A DNA stretch of 64,000 bases from Beroe forskalii (taxonomy: Eukaryota; Ctenophora; Nuda; Beroida; Beroidae): contig WFMF01000076.1 in assembly GCA_011033025.1 (NCBI GenBank), forward strand, positions 532,770 through 596,769, read 5' to 3'. Shown here in pieces: positions 48,012 to 59,498 of the stretch (the stretch's first letter is position 1; each line of letters begins with the position of its first letter). The notes below the pieces were generated by a model. It saw only the letters and a list, made by a program, of their open reading frames with translations. It ran no database searches and was not told the DNA's origin. The translations under genes were made by a program, and so were the position numbers.

Positions 48012-48965
48012 CTAGAAGCAGACCACCTCCGAGAGCGTGGTGTTGTCAGACAGGGACAGCAACACACAGCCGTTGTTGGTGCTGCACATCACGGACTTGT
48101 CCTGACACACGAAGTCAGTGATCGCCCCCATGCCAGGTAGCCGCTTCTCCAGAACACACTCCCTCCTGGCTACATCCCACAACTTGACCATGCTGTCCTT
48201 GGAGCCCGACACTACCACCTGCGGGGAGGAAGGCAGGAACTTGACGCAGTTGACGCCCTGCTCGTGTCCCCTCAACTCACACACCAACTCCCTCCCACCT
48301 CTCAGGTCCCAGATGCTGACCTCGCACCCCGACCCACTGAAGCCATTGCTACCTGTCACCACTGTGTTGCCGGTAGAGTCTATGTCGCAGCAAGTCTGAA
48401 TGTAGTGCTTGGTGGGGTAGGTGTGGGTCAGTTGGAGTGTCCTGGAGTCCCACACCCGGACCCGCTTGTCTTCACTCGTCTGGATTAGGAGGTTGCCGTG
48501 CAGAGACAGGCCCGTCACCAGGTTCCTGCTCTCCGAGACTGAACACACCTCCGCCACCTTCTCCACGTCCCACATCTTGATGGAGTTGTCACGGGACCCG
48601 GAGAGCAGAGTGGCGCCGTCCCCGGACACCACCACCGCCGTCACTACCAAGGAGTGGCCGGTGTAGAGCTGCGAGGCGGTGTCCCGCCACACCCGGACAT
48701 TGGTGTCCCGGCACCCGGACACCACGCCCTCGGGAGGCAGGGCAGCAAGGGCGGTCACTGGCTTCCCCTCGTGTCGCAGGTACAGGCTCACTTTGCCCGT
48801 CGTGTAGTTGAAGTGGGTGGCGTTGCCGTCCGCGCCCCCCGTGATGACGGTGTGCTTGGCGGGCGAGGCGGCGAGGCAGTTGACACCGCCCTGGTGTACT
48901 CTGCTGTAACGGTGCACCCGCTCCTCCCTCAGTCGCGGGGACTCGTGGCTGCTCTTAGACCCCAT
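48012..48965 (-). CDS. WDR31: WD repeat protein 31 (WDR31), intronless
   Basis: 317 residues, a single WD40 propeller. Strong family stretches: LLSGSRDNSIKMWDVEKV, LIQTSEDKRVRVWDSRTLQL, HTYPTKHYIQTCCDIDSTGN, VTGSNGFSGSGCEVSIWDLR and VVVSGSKDSMVKLWDV. They match WDR31 'QTSEDKTLRLWDSR', 'KQHIQTYCEVS' and 'SNGFGGEGCEATLWDLR' in order. WDR31 is a ciliary protein that works with ELMOD proteins to regulate BBSome/IFT traffic. I chose the second in-frame ATG (complement of 48963-48965) because it gives MGSKSS, a likely N-myristoylation start like human WDR31 MGK. An upstream in-frame ATG at 48984-48986 lies inside the minisatellite unit and would add MKLLRRC. A single exon and a high GC content stand out from its surroundings. 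Confidence 0.9.
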   Translation of the reverse strand: MGSKSSHESPRLREERVHRYSRVHQGGVNCLAASPAKHTVITGGADGNATHFNYTTGKVSLYLRHEGKPVTALAALPPEGVVSGCRDTNVRVWRDTASQLYTGHSLVVTAVVVSGDGATLLSGSRDNSIKMWDVEKVAEVCSVSESRNLVTGLSLHGNLLIQTSEDKRVRVWDSRTLQLTHTYPTKHYIQTCCDIDSTGNTVVTGSNGFSGSGCEVSIWDLRGGRELVCELRGHEQGVNCVKFLPSSPQVVVSGSKDSMVKLWDVARRECVLEKRLPGMGAITDFVCQDKSVMCSTNNGCVLLSLSDNTTLSEVVCF

Positions 48966-48972
48966 ACACCGC

Positions 48973-50790
48973 CGCAGCAACTTCATGACATGGCCTAGGG
49001 GTGAGCAGGGGTTAGACGCAGCAACTTCATGACATGGCCTAGGGGTAAGCAGGGGTTAGACAAAGTCACAAAGCAACTTCATGACATGGCCTAGGAGGAG
49101 CAGGGTTAAACGCAGCAACTTCATGACATGGCCTAGGGGGTAGCAGGGGTTAGACGCAGCGACTTCATGACATGGCCTAGGGGAGAGCAGGGGTTAGACG
49201 CAGCAACTTCATGACATGAACTAGGGGCGAGCAGGGGTTAGACGCAGCAACTTCATGACATGGCCTAGGGGAGAGCAGGGGTTAGACGCAGCAACTTCAT
49301 GACATGGCCTAGGGGGTAGCAGGGGTTAGACGCAGCGACTTCATGACATGGCCTAGGGGCGAGCAGGGGTTAGACGCAGCAACTTCATGACATGGCCTAG
49401 GGGGAGCAGGGGTTAGACGCAGCAACTTCATGACATGGCCTAGGGGGGAGAAGGGGTTAGACGCAGCAACTTCATGACATGGCCTAGGGGAGAGAAGGGG
49501 TTAGACGCAGCAACTTCATGACATGGCCTAGGGACGAGCAGGGGTTAGACGCAGCAACTTCATGACATGGCCTAGGGACGAGCAGGGGTTAGACAAAGCA
49601 ACTTCATGACATGGCCTAGGGGGGAGCAGGGGTTAGACGCAGCAACTTCATGACATGGCCTAGGGGAGAGCAGGGGTTAGACGCAGCAACTTCATGACAT
49701 GGCCTAGGGGCGAGCAGGGGTTAAACGCAGCAACTTCATGACATGGTATAGGGGGGAGCAGGGGTTAGACGCAGCAACTTCATGACATGGCCTAGGGGCG
49801 AGCAGGGGTTAAACGCAGCAACTTCATGACATGGTATAGGGGGGAGCAGGGGTTAGACGCAGCAACTTCATGACATGGCCTAGGGGCGAGCAGGGGTAAG
49901 ACGCGGCAACTTCATGACATGGCCTAGGGGGGAGCATGGGTTAGACGCAGCAACTTCATGACATGGTCTAGGGGGTGAGCAGGGTTAGACGCAGCAACTT
50001 CATGACATGGAATAGGGTGTAACAGGGGTTAGACGCAGCAACTTCATGACATGGCCTAGGGGAGAGCAGGGGTTAGACGCAGCAACTTCATGACATGGTC
50101 TAGGGGGAGCAGGGGTTAGACGTAGCAACTTCATGACATGACCTAGGGGTGAGCAGGGGTTAGACACAGCAACTTCATGACATGGCCTAGGGACGAGCAG
50201 GGGTTAGACGCAGCAACTTCATGACATGGCCTAGGGACGAGCAGGGGTTAGACAAAGCAACTTCATGACATGGCCTAGGGGGGAGCAGGGGTTAGACGCA
50301 GCAACTTCATGACATGGCCTAGGGAGAGCAGGGGTTAGACGCAGCAACTTCATGACATGGCCTAGGGGCGAGCAGGGGTTAAACGCAGCAACTTCATGAC
50401 ATGGTATAGGGGGGAGCAGGGGTTAGACGCAGCAACTTCATGACATGGCCTAGGCCCTAGGGGCGAGCAGGGGTTAAACGCAGCAACTTCATGACATGGT
50501 ATAGGGGGGAGCAGGGGTTAGACGCAGCAACTTCATGACATGGCCTAGGGGCGAGCAGGGGTAAGACGCGGCAACTTCATGACATGGCCTAGGGGGGAGC
50601 AGGGGTTAGACGCAGCAACTTCATGACATGGTCTAGGGGGTGAGCAGGGTTAGACGCAGCAACTTCATGACATGGAATAGGGTGTAACAGGGGTTAGACG
50701 CAGCAACTTCATGACATGGCCTAGGGACAAGCAGGGGGTTAGACGCAGCAACTTCATAACATGGTCTGGGGCGAGCAGGGGTTAGACGTA
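48973..50790 (+). repeat. 44-bp minisatellite, array 1 (about 41 units), containing the WDR31 upstream ATG
   Basis: Unit: GCAACTTCATGACATGGCCT, then AGGGG(C/T/A)GAGCAGGGGTTAGACGCA. The first unit overlaps the 5' end of WDR31: on the minus strand each unit contains ATGAAGTTGCTGCG, identical to the upstream WDR31 ATG and its next codons. Internal higher-order duplication is visible (for example 49530-49990 and 50170-50680). Confidence 0.95.
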
Positions 50791-52090
50791 GCAATCAGTT
50801 ACCGCAGACTGTTTAATACAGCAGGTCAGACAAATTAATTCACTTGACAAGGATATCATTATAGAACTAATACTGTGTCTGGCTAGGGGATGCTAATGTC
50901 AGCATTTAGCAATTACATAAACTCAAAACTGCAGTAGCAATTATTTATTAAATCTTTAGAGCAATCAGAGGTATAATATCATCTCATATTCTCATTTCAA
51001 AGCAGCTATATGAACTTATGAAGGCATCCCTAGCACACTGTTTTAGAGGAACTTACTACATAATTCAAAATAATGCATTGATTGTAAATTATTGACATAT
51101 TATCATCAAAACAAAATAATGACCTTATTTAGAAATTAGCGACTTCATTGCTAATTCTCTAATTAAAGTTTTGAAAGATACCACAAGCAGGAAAGCGAGG
51201 AAAACTATGAAACCAGATATTTAATTTTTAAATTTCTTTAAACAATATTCAATTTCAAATGTTTCAATTGCTAATATCATTCCGGTTTCTGGCACTAACA
51301 AAGTAACAACCTAGTATGCTACGCACTGTAATATTACGCACCGAGTGCAATAGCCAAAGTCTGCAGTTTAAATCGAAAGGTTTGAACTTTTAACGAGTTG
51401 TGCACCTGAATTTTGAATCAGCCTTATTACTTCATTAGGCGTTGAAAAGAGAGATATTTCAAGCACATGGAAATTTCCGAGATTATAATCTGAATGTATA
51501 ACTGGCACTGCCGCGCGTGATTAATAGTTGTGCACTGTTCCAAACAATATAGCAAAATCTCAGGCTCTCCTTTCAAGTCATTGTTAGATTATTGTGAACA
51601 GCTCAACGATGCTTAAGGGGCCTTAACAAAGAAACAAGGGAAAAAGGTGCAAAATATAGAATAGTGCATCCTAACATGCTAATTGATTTTGTTCTTTTTC
51701 TTCAAGTGCAGTTAACTGAGCCCAACAGCCCTCACAAACTTTAAATACCCATTGACCTTTAAGTAGGTATCCGTTATATAAGAAGTGCCATGGCTTCTGT
51801 CTGGGTTATACGTCCTCCTTGAGAGTTTAGCCCCGAAAGTTCATAAAACAACACTCAATCAGATCGGTGCCGAAATAAACCATACTTCACAACAATACGA
51901 TCAAATAACTCAAAGAAACAGGCACATTTGATTTTCATGGCCAATAATCAGGCACTTGAACATTCTACCATTACAATCAACAATGACAAAGGTGTCTTGA
52001 AGGGGTTCTCCGGTAGGAAATCTACTTTTTACAAAATCTAAATTATCATGGTGTTTCATACATCACCTCCACGAGAAATGATTATAAGGT
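50790..52090. repeat. 1.3-kb duplicated segment, copy 1
   Basis: Begins 'caatcagttaccgcagactg' at about 50792 and matches 54018-55318 nearly base for base, with about 2% differences and a few short indels. No coding content was recognised. Similarity stops at 'cgagaaatgattataa' (52072-52087). Confidence 0.9.
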
Positions 52091-52800
52091 TGCTTAATTT
52101 TTTGGTTGGTTTTTCCCTTTTTAAATAAATTTTAAAAAACCGTTTTCGAAAACTTTCCCCTTAATATATAAGCCAGGGGCTAAAATTTTTAAACAAATTT
52201 CACCAATTTTCCCACCTTTTTCCCCCACCCCAATAGTACAATAAGCTGTTTCACCTGTAATATAACACTGCGCGACAACGTGTTGGTGGAGTGACGTCAT
52301 CGCTAAATTTTTAAACCGCAATAACTCGCGAAATAATAAAGATATAGAGGGATGAAGATTTCAACATTTTATTACATGTAAGGTGAGATATGATAAAATC
52401 ATAATGATTTCAATTTCATATAAAGTCAATTCTATACCAGAGAACCCCTTTAAATCTCCTCACCTTGATTTCCCTCACCCCATCTCCCTTCTACCCATCA
52501 CACCATCCTTCCCCTCAGCCTACTTCCCTTGCCCCCACTTGCCCTTCCCTCACCTTATGATCACGTCCCCTCACGTCCCTTTGTATTCCCCCACCTTTTA
52601 ATGCATTTTACAGCTAAATTGATCCACGTTGTTATTAGAACACATAAGTCGTGAATAAATATGATTTTTTAATCAAACTTTTATTCAAGATTTCAGCGCT
52701 GCACGCACGCTGTGCGTGCGTGCATCTTGACTTGAAAATCCCCTCGGTTTTGTCAAATTTGCCCCTCGGTAGCTACGCTACTCCTGCTACCCACTTTTGG
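52088..52800. other. Unique spacer between the two duplicated blocks
   Basis: The first ~240 bp have the same dense homopolymer texture as 37.9-41.1 kb. The rest includes a C/T-rich stretch (52450-52600) and a CpG-rich palindromic string (gcacgcacgctgtgcgtgcgtgc, near 52700). No gene seen. Confidence 0.45.
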
Positions 52801-52804
52801 AAGG

Positions 52805-54017
52805 TAAGCTAGGGGTCAGCAGGGGTTAAACGCAGCAACTTCATTACATGGCCTAGGGGCGAGCAGGGGTTAGACGTAGCAACTTCATGACATGGCCTAG
52901 GGGGGAGCAGGGGTTAGTCGCAGCAACTTCATGACATGGCCTAGGGGGGAGCAGGGGTTAGACGCAGCAACTTCATGACATGGCCTAGGGGGAGCAGGGG
53001 TTAGAAAAGCAACTTCATGACACAGGGGTTAGACGGCAACTTCATGACATGGCCTAGGGGAGAGCAGGGGTTAGACGTAGCAACTTCATGACATGGCCTA
53101 GGGGTGAGCAGAGGTTAGACGCAGCAACTTCATGACATGGCCTAGGTGTGAGCAGGGGTTAGACGCAGCAACTTCATGACATGGCCTAGGGGGGAGCAGG
53201 GGTTAGACGCAGCAACTTCATGACATGGACTAGGGAGGGGCAGGGGTTAGACGCAGCAACTTCATGACATGGCCTAGGTGTGAGCAGGGGTTAGACGCAG
53301 CAACTTCATGACATGACCTAGGGGAGAGCAGGGGTTAGACGCAGCAACTTTATGACATTGACTAGGGGGGAGCAGGGGTTAGACGCAGCAACTTCATGAC
53401 ATGGCCTAGGGGAGAGCAGGGGTTAGACGCAGCAACTTCATGACATGGCCTAGGGGGGAGCAGGGGTTAGAAAAAGCAACTTCATGACATGGCCTAGGGG
53501 AGAGCAGGGGTTAGACGCAGCAACTTCATGACATGGCCTAGGGGAGAGCAGGGGTTAGACGTAGCAACTTCATGACATGGCCTAGGGGTGAGCAGAGGTT
53601 AGACGCAGCAACTTCATGACATGGCCTAGGTGTGAGCAGGGGTTAGACGCAGCAACTTCATGACATGGCCTAGGGGACTAGGGGCGGGCAGGGGTTAACG
53701 CAGCAACTTCATGACATGGCCTAGGGGGTGAGCAGGGTTAGACGCAGCAACTTCATGACATGGCCTAGGGGAGAGCAGGGGTTAGACGGCTTAACTTCAT
53801 GACATGGCCTAGGGGGAGAGCAGGGGTTAGACGCAGCAACTTCATGACATGGCCTAGGGGAGCAGGGTTAGACGCCGCAACTTCATGACATGGAATAGGG
53901 TAACAGGGGTTAGACGCAGCAACTTCATGACATGGCCACAGCAAGGGAGCATGGTCAGGGGTTAGACGCAGCAACTTCATGACATGGCCTAGGGGCGAGC
54001 AGGGGTTAGACGTAGCA
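52805..54017 (+). repeat. 44-bp minisatellite, array 2 (about 27 units)
   Basis: Same unit as array 1, with more variants and truncated units (for example 53008-53040 and 53930-53960). Followed by copy 2 of the 1.3-kb segment in the same order as array 1 and copy 1. Confidence 0.95.
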
Positions 54018-55318
54018 ATCAGTTACCGCAGACTGTTTAATACGGCAGGTCAGACAAATTAATTCACTTGACAAGGATATCATTATAGATCTAATAGTGT
54101 GTCTGGCTAGGGGATGCTAATGTCAGCGTTTAGCAATTACATAAACTCAAAACTGCAGTAGCAATTCTTTATTAAATCTTTAGAGCAATCAGAGGTATAA
54201 TATCATCTCATATTCTCATTTCAAAGCAGCTATATGAACTTTAAAGGCATCCCTAGCACACTGTTTTAGAGGAACTTACTACATAATTCAAAATAATGCA
54301 TTGATTGTAAATTATTGACATATTATCATCAAAACAAAATAATGACCTTATTTAGAAATTAGCGACTTAGTTCATTGCTAATTCTCTAATTAAAGTTTTG
54401 AAAGATACCACAAGCAGGAAAGCGAGGAAAACTATAAAACCAGATATTTAATTTTTAACTTTCTTTAAACAATATTCAATTTCAAATGTTTCAATTGCTA
54501 ATATCATTCCGGTTTCTGGCGCTAACAAAGTAACAACCTAGTATGCTACGCACTGTAATATTACGCACCGAGGGCAATAGCCAAAGTCTGCAGTTTAAAT
54601 CGAAAGGTTTGAACTTTTTACGAGTTATCTAACTGAATTTTGAATCAGCCTTATTACTTTATTAGGCGTTGAAAAGAGAGATATTTCTATATTTCAAGCA
54701 CATGGAAATTTCCGAGACTATAATCTGAATATATAACTGGCACTGCCGCGCGTGATTAATAGTTGTGCAAGTTGTTCCAAACAATATAGCAAAATCTCAT
54801 GCTCTCCTTCAAAGTCATTGTTAGATTATTGTGAACAGCTCGACGATGCTTAAGGGGCCTTAACAAGGGAAAAAGGTGCAAAATATAGAATAGTGCATCC
54901 TAACATGCTAATTGATTTTGTTCGTTTTCTTCAAGTGCAGTTAACTGAGCCCAACAGCCCTCACAAACTTTAAATACCCATTGACCTTTAAGTAGGTATC
55001 CGTTATATAAGAAGTGCCATGGCTTCTGTCTGGGTTATACGTACTCCTTGAGAGTTTAGCCCCAAAAGTTCATAAAACAACACTCAATCAGATCGGTGCC
55101 GAAATAAACCATACTTTACAATAATATGATCAAATAACTCAAAAGAAACAGGCACATTTGATTTTCATGGCCAATAATCAGGCACTTGAACATTCTACCA
55201 TTACAATCAACAATGACAAAGGAGTCTTGAAGGGGTTCTCCGGTAGGAAATCTACTTTTTACAAAATCTAAATTATCATGGTGTTTCATACATCACCTCC
55301 ACGAGAAATGATTATAAA
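54018..55318. repeat. 1.3-kb duplicated segment, copy 2
   Basis: Near-identical to 50792-52087. Together with the arrays it forms a direct duplication of about 2.5-3 kb. Confidence 0.9.
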
Positions 55319-55622
55319 AGCGTGGCAGTCTGGAGCTTACTGCTAGAGTGACGCCTAACATCATCAAAGATATAGGTGCAATATCTCGTAATGGGAGGCA
55401 CCTATAGAGGCATTTCAATCTCACCCTGGTTGTTTTCAAGTAAATTTGATCATGAAAATAGTACATTTTCTGGCGCAGAGAACCCCTTTAAAGAACACAG
55501 AACACAAAGCAAAACACTGGTTAATGTCTGCAGTCGGTGGCTGCTGTGGAAAAGACTGCTATGGAGGGGTCTAGAGCGATTTGTCCAGCAAATAAACAGG
55601 TATATGTTTGGGCGTCGTCATT
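55319..55622. other. Region 3' of ARL3
   Basis: Presumably the ARL3 3' UTR region (minus strand); no other coding signal supported. Confidence 0.4.
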
Positions 55623-58600
55623 TTACTTCTTCTTAGAGGCTGGCTCCAAAGTAGAATATATCCACTCCATCCCTTCCTGAAGGAAGAATGATTTAAACAT
55701 ACAAGTTAACAATTATTAATGATGCAAATAAATGGAACAATCATTGATAAATGGTATACGTAAGTGAATAAATTAAGAAATTAGTGATGTATCAATGCAA
55801 GAGGGGCTCTTGCAGCTCACTTTATCCCCTCCAAAGTGATGGCAGAGCACGCCTGTATCTGCCATGTCCTGTCCCTTATCTGTGAAGATAGCTGCAAGTC
55901 GATAGCAATCTGAAACAAAGTGACTGAGTGATGTGAAGATAGCTGCAGTTCAATAGGAATCTGAAACAAAGTGACTGAGTGATGTGAAGATAGCTGCAAG
56001 TCAAGAGCAATCTGAAACAAAGTGACTGAGTAATGTGAAGATAGCTGCAAGTCGATAGCAATCTGAAACAAAGTGACTGAGTAATGTGAAGATAGCTGCA
56101 AGTCGATAGCAATCTGAAACAAAGTGAATGAGTGATGTGAAGATAGCTGCAAATCAACAGCAATCTGAAACAAAGTCACTCGGGTTATCAAAACATTAAA
56201 TGATATCAATTCGGCGGGCAGCACTTCATTTAACTCTCATTTTCATGAGTCTATGGCCGCCCAAGATTTAAATCTATCATACAAATTACAAACAATTTCT
56301 AGTTTTCAATTGCCCTTTGCCGCAGGCGCGAAAGGAAACGCAATGAAATGTTGAAATCGGGTCAAGTCATGACATTGCAGTTAAACACTGTAGGTTGTTC
56401 AGACACGGACGGAGCTAACGCAAGGGAATTCACCACCCTGGAATTAGCTCTGGTACAGAGAGAACTACTTATGTCAGCTCTCCGAGCTTTAAAGAGCGGC
56501 GGGGTGCGTTTAATTTGACACAGTAGATTCAGGAGTTAGTCGGGCAGGTGACAGCTATGAAGTGCTGGAAGGGTCAATGCGTCAGCTCACGACGCATCGT
56601 CTGGGGGAGTAACCCTCACTAGTACAGGGGCGGTAATCCCCTCAATTTCCTTCACGAATTTAGGGTTATGTGAAATTTCAGAAGGAGTCGTTTAACAGTA
56701 TATGGACTAGCCTGTGGTAAATTTACCCGCACGCAACTCAATATTGCCATATATGGTCAAATGTTTTATACATAGACTTTGTCCTCCAAGAATCAGCTGA
56801 GTTTTATCTTTTTGAAGCAATTTGATCAACTCATCTTGATGTTGCACATCTGGTATGTATACGTTATGTATTCACCTATGAATTACGCCACACACTATCA
56901 AGTTATCAAAGCAGGAGTTCACGGTACAGGCACCTCATCAAAGCCAAAACCTGCGCATGTTCTTAGCCTACAGCCTACCTCGATAGATCGTGCACTAGTG
57001 CCAAAGGAGGCTTCACGGACTTGCGGCATACTTAATCAGATAGGGAACATGGAAGCTAAGCTCGTCCGGAAGAAGTCTTCAAAGCCGTCACAATGGAGGC
57101 TAAGTTGCTAAGTTGTCCTCTCTGAATCTGACAGGGGAAACCTTTCGCCTGAGGTCGACTAACACCCAACCAGACGCAAGGCTTTGACATCTCGGCACGG
57201 GGTATATGGAACACCATGAAGACCTTCTTCGATGTCCGGGTGTTTCATGACGGGAATGTCTCCAACAGTGCCCTATTGACACGGTGCTCCACAAGCACGA
57301 GCAAGAGAAGAAGAGGGTTATAATAACAGGGTCATCCCGGTCAAGATAGCCACCTTTACACCACTCGTGTTCTCAGCAATTGGAGCTATGGGAAGGAAAC
57401 CACCACACCCTTGGCCTTACTTCCCCTCGCCTAACGAGTAACGATCACTTCCCCTCATTAAGTCACAAACCTATTATAGTATTATCACCATGCAGCATAC
57501 ATATTAGATCACCTTAGCAACGCATCTTTCATATCAAAATGCATCAGTTGTTGTTTGTAGTTACTTATGATGTGAATGAATATGATTTTGAAAAATTTGA
57601 GAATAAAATTTGTGTACAAGATTTCGGCGCACCACACGCTGCCTGAAGTTGCATAATTGAAGATTATGGGTACTCACCTGAGCAGGTTTGGCAGACTTGA
57701 AGAGGTCCTGCTTGTTGGCGTATATCAGAAGGGGCACCTTGTTCAGCTTCTCCTCCTCCAGCAGCTCCAAGAGCTCTTCCCCTGTCTCATCAAAGCGCCT
57801 CTTGTCAGCGCTATCTATCACATATATCTGGAAATAGAGAAATTCAGTCTCCAATATCCCAATTATCCCAAATACTCAAAAGATTCCCAAATTTTGTGAT
57901 TTCTTCTTCTGTCTGTCATTTGTGTCATAGCAACACAATGCATAAATTGGGGGAAATGCGCATGTGACAATGGATGATATGTAGTTGTGCGACGCACATG
58001 CACAGACCTGTAAATGTGTTACTGTGTTTCGTAATACGTAATGAATTTTGTTAACAAAGCTTGTAAATTTTCTGTTTCAATAAAATACATGATTCATTGG
58101 AAAAATGGAAAATTTTGAAATCATAAACGTATCAGGTATCATAGGTTAAGACTATTTTTGAATAACACTTTATTCTTATGATCACACAAGTCCGCCTTGC
58201 AAAGTTCCAAATTTGTACCTTCTTCAGCTCACTGCACAGCCTAAATGATCAAAGCGTTGAGAATACAATACATTCAAAGTGTACTGTACAGTAGTGCCCC
58301 CAATCCGTGGGGTTGGGGGCACTACTGGTGCTTTCGTAAGCCCCGTCACCTATATATCTATCTATCTATAGTACAATGTTCATGTAACCAACCATGAATA
58401 ATATCCAATGAAGTTCTTATCAACACATCAGTATTCTCGAAATAGTTTTTCCAGTAAGGTCGTATCTTCTTCTGGCCACCAATATCCCACACGTTTAACT
58501 TCAGCCCACTGGAATTCACTGACTTGATGTTGAAACCCTGCAGAGAAGTTTCATAGTGCTAGTTGTTGTCATGATTCTCAATCAATGGAAAAATTTCCTT

Positions 58601-59035
58601 ATCATAAATTAGGGCTCCCAAGCTCAGTCATTTCTGAATTGAGTTGATGACTGTGAGCAGGTCTATAAGACAATATCAAATCCATTATCTCATCTTTTTT
58701 ATGTGTTAACCCATATGTGTGCAGACCGCACGATTGAAAAAGGGCTCAATAGAGATGCGCAAAAATTGTGTGCTTTTGACGGATTTTGTATAGAAAGTTG
58801 AAGTGCGGACAGGAAATCTGCGCGTCTTTATCGAGGCCTCTGTTAATTGAGCGGTCTGCACACATATGCGTAAGTCTCAGTACAGTGTTACCTGAGTGGG
58901 CATGATGTGAGTCACGTCCTCATTGGCAAGTGCTTTGAGGATGGTGGTTTTGCCAGCATTATCCAAACCTAGGAGTAGAATCCTAACTTCCCTCTCTGTT
59001 TCACGTTGGAATTTCCTCAGCAGTGACAATAGACC
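55623..59035 (-). CDS. ARL3: ARL3 small GTPase, at least five coding exons
   Basis: Exons in transcript order: 59035-58892, 58537-58421, 57827-57678, 55909-55821, 55676-55623. They give [20 protein letters not shown], then [15 protein letters not shown] (P-loop GLDNAGKT), [31 protein letters not shown] (switch II DIGGQ), [29 protein letters not shown] (NKQD), [29 protein letters not shown] (SA motif) and a KKK tail before TAA. This is ARL3 along its whole length. ARL3-GTP releases lipidated cargo from UNC119 and PDE6D inside cilia. The initiator is uncertain: the first clear exon begins at Gly2, and a possible 5' exon lies at 59528-59499. Two junctions are not GT-AG (58420/57828 and 55820/55677). 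Confidence 0.92.
55888..56180 (-). repeat. Tandem copies of the ARL3 exon acceptor and exon start (about 5-6)
   Basis: On the minus strand the true sequence TTTGTTTCAG|ATTGCTATCG with the following exon bases (to TATCTTCACA) is preceded by about five further copies, each ending 'tcactcagtcac'. The unit is about 59 bp (56-61). Every copy has a usable-looking CAG acceptor followed by the coding start; only the copy next to 55909 continues into the exon. Confidence 0.9.
56327..56518 (+). CDS. Possible terminal exon or fragment, unknown
   Basis: Open frame of 63 codons after an acceptor-like gccgcag: begins [20 protein letters not shown] and ends [16 protein letters not shown] then TGA. Codon use looks more coding than its surroundings, but I do not recognise a family and there is no upstream exon to join. 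It lies in ARL3 intron 4 on the opposite strand. Confidence 0.2.
   Translation, partial: RERKRNEMLKSGQVMTLQLNTVGCSDTDGANAREFTTLELALVQRELLMSALRALKSGGVRLI
57135..57440 (+). pseudogene. Degraded retroelement reverse-transcriptase-linked C-terminal fragment
   Basis: Frame-shifted pieces read [24 protein letters not shown]-like and [17 protein letters not shown]. These match the 'FFDVRVF.P.A ... YxxHExEKxRxY ... FTPLVFSxxGGMG' tail found in retroelement polyproteins of many invertebrates. Several frameshifts and stops make it a dead copy. It lies in ARL3 intron 3 on the opposite strand. Confidence 0.65.
58289..58327. repeat. Short near-perfect hairpin
   Basis: CAGTAGTGCCCCCAATCC and GGGTTGGGGGCACTACTG pair with one mismatch around a three-base loop. 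It lies in ARL3 intron 2. The tiny loop argues against a microRNA precursor. Confidence 0.8.
58712..58868. mobile_element. 157-bp MITE with 18-bp perfect TIRs
   Basis: CATATGTGTGCAGACCGC (58712-58729) is exactly inverse-complementary to 58851-58868. No coding capacity. Inserted in an ARL3 intron. Confidence 0.88.
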
Positions 59036-59498
59036 CTGAATTGTTGTAATGCAATAATCGTGATGCAGTGGTGATTAATTGTCGACCATCTATTCATCAC
59101 CACAGTAACTAGTATGAATAGATTGTCGACAGTCATATCATTATCAACTGTTGACAATGAATTATTGCTGATAATGGATCCATTTCACAATGCTTGAAAA
59201 TAAATTTATTTTTGACAATGGATCCATTGATGGTGATACAATTGCCCATTGCAGAATGTAAGTGGCGCCATTGCCACAATTTAATTGTCAACAATGACCA
59301 TCAATGGATTGCCTTTGCACATTAATTGCACTTTTTGCCTTGATTTCTGGGGCATTATATTTTCCTCTTCAATGTGTTTTTATCAATGAGCACAGATAAT
59401 AATGTGGGAGCAAATTTCTCCCACATGATCTGGCAAATCCCAGTGCATGCATTCCTGCCAATTAAAAGAACACATTGAAGATCATTTAAGATGCATAC

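Noticed and set aside
48973-54017. CRISPR-like array of 44-bp repeats
   Set aside because: Units are contiguous with no unique spacers, and the context is an animal gene; it is a minisatellite.
58289-58327. Hairpin as a microRNA precursor
   Set aside because: Arms are only ~18 bp with a three-base loop; too short for a typical precursor.
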